Positions 32,031-42,089 are shown, counted from the first letter of the stretch. The stretch is 64,000 bases of DNA from Chrysogorgia sp. JL179-B06 (GCA_035772405.1 JAYKKM010000114.1:1134501-1198500), one strand, 5' to 3'. The notes: generated by a model from the sequence alone, not told the origin. Numbers and translations are program-made.

Positions 32031-32693
32031 TCAAATATTTAATTCATTAAAATTATTACATAATTCCCCACAAGAATTAAAATATACATGTAGTTGCAAC
32101 ATAGATTTATCAAAATGTATTTTATTTATTAATGTTACAATATAATTTCCATTACTGGTACCACAAATCACATTAAGTACAGATAATATATTTTCATCTT
32201 TAATAAGAACTAAATAAAGCTCTTGACCATCAAAATTTTCACGTAAATGATATTTTACTAATCTAAATCTTGAATCCTTACATTCACGATACAAAAACGC
32301 TTTTGAATAACATGGAATATTATTTATCTCAAAACAATCAAGGGTCGAAATTAACGTGGGTAATCTCGGTTCTCTATCAATAAATACTACATGTTTTCCA
32401 ACTAACTGATCATAAAATGACATAGTCCAGCTAAAACTGGTTATTAAAAATCTATAATATCTTTTTCCACCATATCGTTTCCGAAATATAGATTGTTCAT
32501 TTTTATCTTCCACATAAATGTTAAAATATTTATAATCATAATCAGCACATCTAAACTGATAGGGATGCTCTCTCCATTCCAAAAAATAAAACGTTGAATC
32601 TCGTGTTTTTTCTATCTCAAACAATTCAGCATGTGATAAATATTGAATGTCGGGATAAAGAATTTCATCAAAATCACGCTCTCGTACAGCCAT
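32031..32693 (-). CDS. Unknown intact 220-residue protein
   Basis: A complete ATG-started frame with no breaks. Aromatic- and charge-rich, no transmembrane segment, mixed alpha/beta look (LYLVLIKDENILSVLNVI). Three cysteines lie near the C-terminal half. I do not recognise a family. It overlaps the next upstream gene by about 20 bp, typical of compact viral operon-like arrays. Confidence 0.55.
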   Translation of the reverse strand: MAVRERDFDEILYPDIQYLSHAELFEIEKTRDSTFYFLEWREHPYQFRCADYDYKYFNIYVEDKNEQSIFRKRYGGKRYYRFLITSFSWTMSFYDQLVGKHVVFIDREPRLPTLISTLDCFEINNIPCYSKAFLYRECKDSRFRLVKYHLRENFDGQELYLVLIKDENILSVLNVICGTSNGNYIVTLINKIHFDKSMLQLHVYFNSCGELCNNFNELNI

Positions 32694-32946
32694 TTAAATC
32701 TTTTTTAAAAAAAAAAATTTCGACGTCTTTTCTTCTATTCGGGTCCTGTTTCCACTGAAACTTCACTGTATATTTCCACCGTATATTTAACTTGTTTAAC
32801 ACGCGACATTTAAAAGTGTTTAGTCTAGAAAGTTTTATTTCATCTGGATGAATCGCGCACGGACGTTTGTTAATACATCTTCCACAAGGATGTTTGTTAT
32901 AATATAATCTTTCAAATCGTTCATCTGCTTTTCCAATACATTCCAT
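32674..32946 (-). CDS. Small Cys-rich protein, copy 1 of a tandem pair
   Basis: A 90-residue frame from the ATG at 32946. The N-terminal part has a Cys cluster (HPCGRCINKRPCAIH, C-x2-C-x5-C-x2-H) that could bind zinc. A similar gene lies just upstream at 33071-33217, with the same order of residues around RLxYxKxPCGR. No family recognised. Confidence 0.5.
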   Translation of the reverse strand: MECIGKADERFERLYYNKHPCGRCINKRPCAIHPDEIKLSRLNTFKCRVLNKLNIRWKYTVKFQWKQDPNRRKDVEIFFFKKDLNGCTRA

Positions 32947-33070
32947 TTTAACAAATATAAAAACAATTTTTTTTTTTACTCTTATTTATACTGTTTCTTA
33001 TATTTTTTTTATGGATTTTCTTCTTTAAATCTTTTAACAACATATCTTCTTTAACAACCATCTCTTTAAT

Positions 33071-33217
33071 CTACAACAACGTTTTTGTTTTGGATCTTTC
33101 CACGGTGTATAATTCGCACACACTTCCCCACACATATTTCCGTCCACAGGGATATTTTGAATAGAATAATCTATTATATCGTGCATCTACGGTTTCCATG
33201 ATATTTTGTAAAACCAT
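33071..33217 (-). pseudogene. Small Cys-rich protein, copy 2 of a tandem pair
   Basis: A 48-codon frame from the ATG at 33217 (or 33199). It matches copy 1 in ARYNRLFYSKYPCGR, then loses the Cys pattern. A neighbouring frame restores a Cys-rich run (NMCGEVCANYTPW, then CC), so a frame shift at about 33150 is likely. It is too short to be obvious in a simple ORF scan. Confidence 0.4.
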
Positions 33218-33346
33218 TTTTTTGCATTTTTATTTATATCCTAATAAAATTTCTTTTGATTTTTTTTTATATATTTTTTATTTTAGAATATCTGTTTTTT
33301 TAATTTTGATTTTTTTTCTTTTTATATTTTTTTTTATAAAAAATTA

Positions 33347-33354
33347 TATATAAA
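33347..33354 (+). promoter_or_regulatory. TATA box for the rightmost Polinton gene
   Basis: TATATAAA, 39 bp before the frame that opens MMSNSHVPYRD at 33386. Confidence 0.45.
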
Positions 33355-33385
33355 CGGGTTACCGAAATGTTAAACGTTATTGTGA

Positions 33386-33742
33386 ATGATGTCGAATTCA
33401 CATGTGCCCTATCGTGATTGTGATGAACATAACGGTAGAAGATATAAAAGAATAACTGCTGATGACTTTAACCCTTACTTTGAAGATGAAAATAACTATT
33501 ATGCAAGTCGTTTTCTAGCAAAAGTGGTAAACCAAGAATGCTTGGACAGATTCAGTCATTCCAATCTTACCTATATTGAAATTATTATTATTAGGAGTCG
33601 ATGAACAGAAACAAGGAAAATTTATATTTATATTTGGGGAATTAACATACAATAACGGCCATAACCTGATAGGCAAATTATTTGACATCAAGTTAAATGA
33701 CAGTTTGTTGACAGCAAGTTGTTATTGCTTTGAAACATGTTG
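33386..33742 (+). pseudogene. Unknown rightmost Polinton gene, one break
   Basis: The first frame is 33386-33604. From about 33560 another frame (LLLLGVDEQKQGKFIFIFGEL, ending at a TGA at 33742) looks like the true continuation. About 118 codons in all. Unrecognised. It is the only plus-strand gene at the right end and marks the minimum extent of the element. Confidence 0.4.
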
Positions 33743-33754
33743 ACCTTGAAACCA

Positions 33755-33897
33755 GTGTACACACACACATATATATGGCTACTCCGAGTGACGAACCATA
33801 CCCGACAGGTAGAGAAAATTCTACTTGACCCGGCTGGGATTCGAACCGCGACCTTCGGTTTGCTAGTCCGATGCTCTACCGACTGAGCTACAGGTCA
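33755..33897 (-). mobile_element. tRNA-Ala-headed SINE
   Basis: The minus strand starts with a tRNA-like head and continues into an unrelated body (AAGTAGAATTTTCTC... GTATGGTTCGTCACTCGGAG) that ends in a TATATATG/GT simple repeat near 33755. This is the structure of a tRNA-derived SINE. It abuts the right limit of the Polinton. Confidence 0.65.
33826..33897 (-). tRNA. tRNA-Ala (AGC)-like sequence in the SINE head
   Basis: 72 nt with a 7-bp acceptor stem (TGACCTG/CGGGTCA, one G-T), D arm GCTCAGTCGGTAGAGC, anticodon loop CTAGCAA with AGC, T arm with GGTTCGAATCC (B box) and A box TAGCTCAGTCGG. The upper anticodon pair is mismatched (A-A). No CCA is encoded. The 3' extension into a repeat body argues that it is a SINE promoter, not a working tRNA gene. 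Confidence 0.6.
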
Positions 33898-34254
33898 AGT
33901 TGGGAGCAGGTGGTCGAATTACATCTCTCTTTATTTGTCAAGATTTCTGAGCAAAACCAAAATTATATTTTTTATAAATTCTAAACATTACAGTACACAC
34001 CTTCAAATTTTTCCAAATATCTCTCTGTTAAATGTGTTTATTAGATTTCGGAGCTTGGAGCAAATACACAATACAGTGTACAACTATTTAAATCACATTA
34101 AAATTAGCGAAAGTCCTTCTTTAAAATCACTCAAGAGTGAAGACAAAACGTTAAACGATAAAGTGAAGCACTGAACTGAAGGCAATGGCTATTCGCACGG
34201 AAGCCGTGTACGACGCTATAGTCTCTCAGAATTCAACGAAATGCGGGTAAATAT

Positions 34255-34312
34255 CACCAAAATCCTAAACCTAACCCCAATCCTAACCAAATTACTAACC
34301 CTAACCAAAAAA
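34255..34312. repeat. Degenerate CCTAA-rich (telomere-like) repeat
   Basis: About seven imperfect CCTAA/CCCTAA units (CCTAAACCTAACCCCAATCC...CTAACCCTAACC). Similar runs recur at 42135-42190 and about 54615-54640 inside a MITE family, so they may derive from such elements rather than from telomeres. Confidence 0.5.
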
Positions 34313-34853
34313 ACTATGCAGAAAAGGCAAATTAATTGCTCAACACAGACCGGTGACAGTGTACTATTATTAGAGAATACTAATTTATTTACCTTTTACT
34401 TGTGCCTGTCTTTGATTATCTTGTCCTTCAACACTACAGTTTCGGCATGAAATCAGCTGATAATGTCTATAGTAATGTTTGTTAAAAACCAACATTACTG
34501 CATCCGATGATTTCGTGAGGAAATGGCTTGTTTTTATGGCATAAAACTTTCGCCGTACGTCGGCTTCTTCCGGCTTCTTCTGGAAAGCGGTTTGTCGCGC
34601 TGGCGTCAATTTAAATTTAAACGCCAAATTTAACGCACCAATACCGTTTCAATTTTTGCATTCGCAATCATGTGACGGTTGCAATTTAAATATTAATTCA
34701 AATGCAGAGGTCTACCATCTAGGGCCAACTTTTCCGATGCCGCGCATGAGATCTAGTTACCAGGGCCAAGTTTTCATCCTCCGGCCATTGATGCATATAT
34801 AAAAACAAACAAACTCGATTCTACTCTGCCCACCCGCAAGCATCCCCGTCGTG

Positions 34854-34892
34854 ATAAGGGACTAAACGCCGGTCGATATTAGCACCCTCGCC
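34854..34892. repeat. Dispersed repeat with GGCGTTTAGTCCC core
   Basis: The segment reading GGACTAAACGCCGGTCGATATTAGCACCC recurs in inverse orientation at 52599-52640 and, diverged, at about 50780-50806. In two copies an ATCGTGATAAGG- or CATCACGGG-type extension is shared. It is probably the end of a transposon family. Confidence 0.6.
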
Positions 34893-34893
34893 C

Positions 34894-35251
34894 TCAGGGG
34901 ATAATTGACCCACTGACTGCATATGAAAATGGCAATATATACTTACGCGAGGTGAATTTGTTAGATATACACACCACCCATTCAACGAAAGTTACATTAG
35001 ATGCTTCAATCAAAGGCCGTGGGTTTTCATAGAATTTGAATCCGCACTCTGTGTTGCCATACTGAGGAATTATAATTTGACCTGCAACCAGTGCACCTCC
35101 AACAAATTTTCGTTGCACGCACACTCTCGGTAGCAGTAAAAATAGTCATGGTGCAACTGTTGCTATGCGTTGTCAACTTCGAACCACAAGCTAAACAACC
35201 ATCGTTCACAAGATCTTGCAGTGGTGATAGTAGTGATCTTTTTCCAGACAA
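34894..35251 (-). pseudogene. Cysteine-cluster (CxC5-like) region of a KDZ-type protein
   Basis: Overlapping minus-strand frames together show a typical order: DGCLACGSKL ... C, then KICWRCTGC with Asn-Tyr, then GFKFYENPRPLIEASNVTFVE. This fits the cysteine clusters found at the N-terminus of KDZ-associated proteins. Frames shift between 35130 and 35040. No transposase core follows to the left within the SINE-containing region, so it is a fragment. Confidence 0.45.
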
Positions 35252-35469
35252 AACATTAAAAACTTGTCACAACTTCTTAAAAGCTTTATAAATTGCTCAG
35301 GGACACCAACGTTGATCACCAGTGATGTCGCACCCAACCCTATCTTCGCTCATTTGGACACAAACTTGTTGGAGGAAAATGTTTCAATGCGTATCGGCAG
35401 TTATCGACGGCTGCGAAACCATACTTTGTTGTTAGGAATGCTAAAATGTCCTCTTCTTCCCATTTAGCT

Positions 35470-36580
35470 TGGACGATATCATTTATAGAGGATGATCGAA
35501 CAGTTTGTAACGCAATTCCACATTCATCTATCTTTCTCTTTTTTCTCTACGAGCTTTCATAAAATATTCCATACTCAATATGTCTCTAATGTTCAAAACA
35601 TAGCATACAGCTTTCCATAATAAAAAAAAGATTAGAACATATATAGATTAAAAATAGACTACAGGTATAGAGGAGACAGGGAGACAAAGGAAAGGTGACA
35701 AGGATTAAAATAGCGTTAATGAAAGCAGGGTTATTTTTATAGCGACAAGTAAAAAGTTTAATGAAAGTGGTGTACTGCATAGGCAGTGTTGAACTGCCGA
35801 TATACGGAACTCGAAATGTCAGACATCGTATTCCGTATATTGGCAGTTCAACTACCTTTCAATATTTCTATAAGTAAAAAGTTTTCCTGCCGATATTTTG
35901 CGCTCAAACGGCATGGCGAGTCAACTCGCCCAACCGAGCCAAATCAACCCATGCAATTTTTGATGAATGAAAAGTGATGTGCCATCTTTTCATTTTACAT
36001 TAAACAAAAAGTGACAATCTTTGACGGTTAAATTCAAAAGCGGTTTAAATTCTGAATGGAATCATAAACCCTAGAAGAAGAGGATAGGAAACTCTAGTGG
36101 CCACGCTATGCGTGCGGGCGACTATGTTGAAACTTCCGGTGAGTCATGTCACATGATCTTGAAACGACACAAAGACCCATTCATGAATATTTATGATATG
36201 ACACCATTCATGAATAAATACTTCACCAATGGCTAATTTATGGCTACTTTTTCTTCGTTGAAAGTACCCGCGTGAATAAAACATGCCCGAGAATTTCGCT
36301 TTTCTCGATTGTCCACATAGTAGACTATATGAAGGTATGAGTTTATTTAAGATTCTTCTCTAAAAGCATCTGACTCAGAGCACACATCGCTGATCAAACT
36401 TGAAGCACGTTCGGCTTGGAAAACTGCTATTCTCCGTACGTGTCAAGAAACCAGCGAACTGTGTAAACATATATATTTTTAAGACGTTTACCCAAGAGCT
36501 ATCAAAGCTCATCGAGGGGCTTACGTCAATAAACATTTACATTGTTTGAATAAAAAAGAAAAAGGCAAAACAAAACAAGC
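35470..36580. other. Gene-free spacer with one hairpin
   Basis: No convincing coding sequence. The hairpin at 35788-35852 is listed separately. The rest is AT-rich unique-looking DNA. Confidence 0.4.
35788..35852. repeat. Hairpin repeat
   Basis: GTTGAACTGCCGATATACGGAA (first arm from 35788) and its reverse complement with one mismatch, ending at 35852, flank a 20-bp loop. No coding content. Confidence 0.7.
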
Positions 36581-36790
36581 ATCAATTGCCGGATCGTTTG
36601 AAGGATGTCTTACTAAACTTGACGAAAACGTTCAGAACTTTAATATATTGTTGGACGAATTTAAATATTTTTGTATTATCTGAATTTAAATTAACAGCGC
36701 CAAACAGGAACAATTTTACTTTTTGAGAATCCGACAAAAGATTCCAGCCATCACTGCAAACTTGTGCAGCAGCCGAGAGTAAGGACAACC

Positions 36791-37330
36791 TTAGAGCAAA
36801 ATATCGGGGACACTCTTTAACAAATAATGAGTAACAGTTTCAATATTTGCACCACACACACATGCTGGAGATATAATACAATCTATTTTAAACAAATAAT
36901 AATTTAACATACAACAATTAAGACGAAGACGAGTATGTAAAATAGAAGAATATCTGTCAATTGAATAGTCCAAATACTTGTTGTAACTAGAAATATCAAA
37001 GAAGCGATTAAGATACTGTTTAATGACACTGACTGATAAAGTACTACGTTGAGCATAATCAATACTGTTCCATAACAAGGTTGTTGACGGAAAGGAGCCT
37101 TTAAATCTTTTAGTTCTGACAGGAAATAAAGTGAAATTTAATGCATGCCATAAGACTAAACCCGACCTTTGTTGTACTGTTTGTGGTAGCAAGTTTGACC
37201 AATAGTTTGGAGTAAAATTATTCACTATTTTAAAATACAAAACAAGCCTATGGATGGATTGTCTGGTTTTTAAATCTTCCCTCTTCCAATAACCTTGATT
37301 TGCTTGTACCCTGCATAGCCCCTGTGACCA
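36791..37330 (-). pseudogene. C-terminal domain of the CR1-type pol
   Basis: Continues the retrotransposon pol after a frame shift near 37340: KTRQSIHRLVLYFKIVN, TLLWNSID and a Cys/His segment CVCGANIETVTHYLL. The final piece (about 36788-36582) is again shifted. This is the downstream region typical of CR1/L2 pol proteins. Confidence 0.6.
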
Positions 37331-38075
37331 CCTTAGCCGATTGATATTGAACGTATTCCAAAAGATCACTTTCACTTACAGAACAGCCATCCCAAAGGAC
37401 GTCGGTGTACTCCATTTGAGATCTTATAAGAGATTTATATAATTTAGATAACGTCTCCCTACTTAATTTAAACTTCAAACCTTTTAAAAGGTTTAATTTC
37501 TTTGACACTTTCTCATAAACATTAAAAATATTAACTCTCCAAGAAAGATCAGAACAAAGAGTGATTCGCAAATGCTTATGATTACTAACATTTTCAATTA
37601 TTTGATTTTTAAAATAGATATTTGGGTGACTTGGCTTAATTCGCTTTAAGGAAAAAATAATAGATTTGGTCTTACTTGAATGAATAGTAGCAAGCCAATT
37701 ACGTGTCCATGCATTAATACGCTCAAGATCATTATTAAGATTAACAGCAGTAAGGGTTGGATCAACTACTTCAAACAGAGAGTTTGAAGAAACTATCACT
37801 CGGCCATCTATTACAACGTGCTGCACTCTTTCAGATAAATAACTCTTAATCCATTTAAGTAAGGGATCTCTTACTCCCAGAGATTCAAGCTTACGAAACA
37901 ACCCTTCATGCCAGACTTTGTCAAAAGCCTTACTAATATCCAGGAAAACCATACGAACTTCCTTGCCCTGCTCCAAGGCTTCATAAATTTTATGAACCAT
38001 AAAAACAAGTTGATTTACTGTAGAGTCCCCAGGTCGAAAACCAGATTGAAAGGGATTCAGAAAAGGGATTTCCAA
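37248..38075 (-). pseudogene. Reverse transcriptase with catalytic block deleted
   Basis: A 275-codon frame. The RT motifs NPFQSGFRPGDSTVNQL and VFLDISKAFDKVWHEGL (first catalytic Asp) are clear. After VIVSSNS the sequence jumps to FEVVDPTLTAVNLNNDLERINAW, so the PQGSVLGP motif and the F/Y-x-D-D box that should lie between are missing while the frame stays open. The thumb (WDGCSVSESDLLE) follows. Inactive as an RT. Confidence 0.75.
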
Positions 38076-38632
38076 TACAAAATTATAAAGCCTAATAAAT
38101 ACAATTTTTCACAAATTTTTGACAAAGATATTAATAGCGAAATAGGACGATAATTGCCTTTAACTGGCGATCATCCTTTTTAAAAATGGGTATAACATTT
38201 GCCTGCTTCCATGCAGATGGAAAGATTCCTTTGGAAAAAGAAATGTTAATAAATTGTGAAAAGGGCCTTGTAATACCATTAGCAAATGTTTTAATTGAAA
38301 AGTTTCCTATGCCATCGACACCACTAGCCTAAGAAACATCGATTGTGATTGTGTTGTGGATAGACGTGAAATAAATCTAGAATTTTGAAAATCAATTATA
38401 TTTGGTATTGGGGCATCATTATTTTCCACTTTACATTGAGTAATAAAGTACTGATTAAAAAGTGTAGCTTTTTCTTTTGCGATCGCCATCAAATAGTGCT
38501 GGTATTATTGATTGTATTTTACTTCCGTATTTCTTTGGACCTAGTTTGGGGTCCTGTAATTTCATATTTAGATTTGCAAAGTATTTTGTTTTACATATAC
38601 GTATAAGTGACGTAGTTAAATTTCTTTGCAAT

Positions 38633-39738
38633 GTGTAGTTCCAGAAAAAATCCATAACCCCCCCACGGAAGGCACTGGAATTTCCGAGGGGGGTAGGGGG
38701 TGTTGGACACTGAAATTTCCGAAGAGGGGGGGGGGTCAAAGTCGTCTTAATTTTCCAGATGGTCGTCGAAGTAGTCATGCATATTTGATAAAATATCTTT
38801 AGTTTGATTGTCCATTTAACGCAGTGTAACATGATAGAACGTGTTTTGGTGTATCGTAGTCCTTATATTTTAGATATTACGGCCCGTCAATGCGATAGAA
38901 AGTCTCCGCGTTTGCGCCACGTTAGCGACTGGAAGGAATTAAAAGATTCAAGGTGATCAACAATTGCTTTTGTCTTGTACTTGCTCTGAGAAATATGAGT
39001 AAAATCAGTTGATTAAGGCGGTTTGCTTTCCAAGTTAGTGTCGACTTCAAACCGCGACTCATAGCATTGTTGACGCCATTAATGGCGGTTTATACAACAA
39101 ACCGTGGGAGCATTAATTTTCAGAAAAAACGCGAACTTATTCTTGCTGTAAAGTGGCAGGCTTTTTCGCATTTGTATTAAGGCTGACTTTGAATTCTATT
39201 TAAATTCGAAGTGGCGTTGAACAGTGTTTCTCTCCATAGTTTTTGTGGACGACCAAAATTTCGCAAGTATATGAGCAGGACAATGTTTGCCAGTATTACG
39301 CGGGTTAGTTTCTCTGCCTCTTGGGTGATTCGTTTTCTCGAGAGTTCAAGCAACATTGATAGCACCTTGAATTTCGCCAGATTTGAATGTTTTCAACGCG
39401 TTGCTACTACAAATCTCCGCTTGGCGCTTTCTTGTTCCAGAATGGTGCGTTGCATTATGCCTGTACTTTCGTTAATTTCGCTTGCGCTGAACATCTTGAT
39501 CTTTGTGTATTCTGTGTCTCAGTGTCTATACAGAAAGAACCCTATTATGTTACATTGCACTGCATTTTAAGACGTTTTTCTGCAATTCCGTGCTATGCTA
39601 TTCGCATTTGAAACTTCGGAAATTCCAGGGGGTGGGGGGAGTCAATGTTTGACTGGAAAAAGGAAATTCCAGGGGTATGGGGGGTACTAGACAAATTGCC
39701 TTCCGTGGGGGGGTTATGGATTTTTTCTGGAACTACAC
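38633..39738. mobile_element. 1.1-kb inverted-repeat DNA transposon nested in the CR1 element
   Basis: Terminal inverted repeats begin GTGTAGTTCCAGAAAAAATC and match perfectly for about 40 bp at both ends, then share GGAATTTCC-type blocks over roughly 110 bp. The 3-bp AAT at 38630-38632 is repeated at 39739-39741 as a target duplication. Removing the insert and one AAT restores the reading frame of the surrounding retrotransposon, which confirms the exact borders. No transposase found inside; non-autonomous. Confidence 0.85.
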
Positions 39739-40849
39739 AATCTATAATTCTCCCAGGTGGTCGAATTTCTCTGTCTACAATAGAATTTAAGCAATCTATT
39801 CTTTTCGAATTGCTTTCCTAATTTTAGAATTCATCCAAGGTTTATCCATTGGATGAATTACAACCGTTCGATTCGGTACAAACATCTCAAGTATTTGTCA
39901 AAAACTCTCAAACCACCTATTATACAAGACATCAACATCCTCGACGGAATTAAAAATCTCTTCGCCATTAGCACTGCAGAGAGCCTCACTCAATTTGTTA
40001 TGATCTATCTTAGAATAATCCCAAACATGGCGCGTATAACATTTAGGTTTAGCAAAAGAAATACTCATACGAGCATAAACCAGCGAGTGATCAGTTGCCA
40101 GGCGGGATTAATGTTCCAGATTTTACAAAATAACCCCCGGTGGCAAGAATTCCTTGACAAGAGCTCCGACGTCTCTGCTTCCTGGTTTCAAATGTGTATT
40201 CTGTTATAACAACGGGAGCCTAATATTAACTGCCAATGACGAGAAGAATTGCGAGAAATCGTCATTACTTCATCGTCCATCACTTCATTGCATTCTGCTA
40301 GAGCATTTTTATCTGGGAAGAGCCTGTACAGGAAATTTAGCGCCGATCGAGAGTAATGTCCGTCTTTACGCGAAAAGTGACAAGAACCCAAGGCTCGCTC
40401 CAAGGTAAGCTTAGTTTGCCGATTAATGCTCCTAAGTTCCAAATCTACAAGTTATTATAATAAACCGACAAATCTTACCAGTGCAGGACTTCTGGATATT
40501 AATTGTGTATCATTTTAGTTGACAAATATATATTTCATCTCACAGATTGCCTCTGTTTTCTGTATTTATGTTTAGTGATAATAAGGTTAGGGTTGTGTAT
40601 TTATTGCAAACCAGAAATATTGATTTGTTAACATAAACTGCGTGCGTAAAGCGTTTAACTTGTTCATTTATTCATCAGGAAATTGGGCCTGATGTTCCAC
40701 AGGTTATTTATAAATATTCTTCTGTCAACAGAAGAATAGATTATATGCTCCACTGTTTATAAAGTACTGATAAATGACAAAATTGTTCGAATTAAATCTA
40801 AACAGGACATTTACAAATTAACATTTGTATTTTAAGGACTATTTTAAGG

Positions 40850-41263
40850 ACATTTACATTTTAAGGACTATTTTACAAAGATTGCACACTCAAAGAAAAC
40901 TCGAGGAAATAATATTAATCTGATTTTACCAAAAGTACGGACAGAAACCGGTAGAAAAACTTTTGGTTTCCAGGGTGCGCTAATTTATAACAAGCTCCCA
41001 GTTGAAATGAAGCAAGAGAAATCTCTTGAGATTCAAAACTTTACGTAATGATATTAATATTAATGCTTAGATTTTATACCCTTTTACTATCAACTGTTTT
41101 AAAACCATTTTTAACTTTTTAAATTCTTACTATAAACTCTAATTTTATATTTGACCATGTAATATATTTATCATAGGTACAGGTCCTCCATTGATAGCAG
41201 CTTTTTAATAAGCTGACGAAGTTAACCTGTGTAAATATTAAATTATTATTATTATTATTATTA
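40850..41263 (+). mobile_element. 3' end of a CR1/L2-type retrotransposon
   Basis: Plus-strand coding end (PKVRTETGRKTFGFQGALIYNKLP) to about 41048, then a non-coding tail and an (ATT)n tract at 41241-41263, the short tandem 3' end usual for CR1/L2 elements. Probably a 5'-truncated insertion, separate from the one on its left. Confidence 0.65.
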
Positions 41264-41388
41264 CATTCTCGATTTGTTAAAATAACTTAGCCTTCATTCC
41301 AAACCATGCTTCGCTGATCATTTCTATATGCTCAGTAGTTTTATTAAATCTTTATATTATACTATTCTATTATAACCTTACTTTATTT

Positions 41389-41880
41389 GTGTGTTATCTT
41401 GTGCAGCCCAAGGTAAGTGTTATTTATATTGTATATTTTGCGAATTTAATGGTGGTTAGCTTAGCAATTTACAGAGCAAATGTCGGGAGGTTTAATTGTT
41501 ATAAAATTTATTTGTGTAATTCATGCCTTTCTGGCAGATTAGCTAGTGGATGGCTAACATATTTTGCGGTATTTTTTATAATGTTATTAATTTTACTGTC
41601 TGGAGATGTTGAAGCTAACCCTGGCCCTTCTAGAAACCTAACATTGAATGTTCGTCATATCAATGCTAGAAGTCTGAATGTTGAAGACAAATTTGATGAA
41701 ATCACTTCTCTTGTTCTTAAACAACAACTCGATATTTTTGCAGTTTCTGAAACTTGGCTGAACAAGGAGATTTCTAGCGAATTACTAGACATTCCTGGTT
41801 TTAGCCTATGTTGAGATGGGATAGAAATAATGGTATAAGGGCTGGTGGTGTTGCATTTTACACGGGCGGATCTAGGAATT
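41389..41880 (+). pseudogene. 5' part of a CR1/L2 pol with 2A peptide and endonuclease start
   Basis: A 141-codon frame. Residues about 55-71 are a hydrophobic signal-like segment, followed at 72-80 by GDVEANPGP (41602-41628), the consensus of 2A ribosome-skipping peptides (D-x-E-x-N-P-G-P). After it starts the APE endonuclease: LNVRHINARSL, then LDIFAVSETWLN. The frame stops at 41814 and continues shifted (GGVAFYTGG), then the similarity ends at about 41880. 2A sequences are known in non-LTR retrotransposons of several invertebrates, some doubling as signal peptides. Confidence 0.75.
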
Positions 41881-42089
41881 TTGTCACCTTAGGCATAAGT
41901 GACGATATATGTAGGGGGTAGAATTTTGCGTCTCTGAAATGGCATTTCCTGCAATTTGAGAGCATTTTAAGCAAAATCTAAAGATCTTGAATCACGTTTT
42001 TGTATAGCATTTGAAAAGTTTTATTAAGTATTAAATGCCTGCATTTGAAAAACTAATAAAATAACAAGATAATTGGCCATTTTTCGGCG

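Larger units (their letters stand above)
10015..33750. mobile_element. Polinton/Maverick (adintovirus-type) element
   Basis: A block of about 23.7 kb of dense, AT-rich genes. It contains the defining set: protein-primed PolB (17768-21953), A32-like packaging ATPase (21955-22634), adenain-type protease (23282-23752), major capsid protein (25037-26367), minor capsid protein (about 27360-28300) and rve integrase (28313-29210). Limits are approximate: on the left the BEL/Pao fragment stops at about 10014; on the right the last frame closes at 33742 and a SINE starts about 33755. I could not find the terminal inverted repeats or the 6-bp target duplication expected for Polintons, so an end may be truncated. 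Late genes run mostly on the minus strand (23.3-33.2 kb), replication genes on the plus strand. Confidence 0.9.
36582..40100 (-). mobile_element. CR1/Jockey-type non-LTR retrotransposon, 5'-truncated and interrupted
   Basis: In minus-strand order: the tail of the APE endonuclease (DHSLVYARMS, about 40095-40060), linker (WMNSKIRKAIRK near 39830), a 1.1-kb insertion at 38633-39738, the rest of the linker, reverse transcriptase (about 38490-37250) and a C-terminal part with C-x-C-x(8)-H (ACVCGANIETVTH at about 36850), ending at 36582. Many frame shifts. The ORF1 region and 5' end are absent. Confidence 0.8.

Noticed and set aside
10015..33750. A CRISPR array or bacterial contig
   Set aside because: No regular spacer-repeat structure; gene content is of the eukaryotic Polinton type and the flanks are animal retroelements.
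33826..33897. Functional tRNA-Ala gene
   Set aside because: An anticodon-stem mismatch and fusion to a repeat body with a simple-repeat tail favour a SINE.
34255..34312. True interstitial telomere
   Set aside because: Units are degenerate, and similar CCTAA runs are parts of a MITE family in this window.
34385..34627. 80-codon minus-strand frame with basic composition
   Set aside because: No domain, no conservation evidence; flanked by repeats.
39211..39570. 119-codon frame inside the nested inverted-repeat transposon
   Set aside because: No transposase motif, and alternative frames of equal length overlap it; the element looks non-coding.
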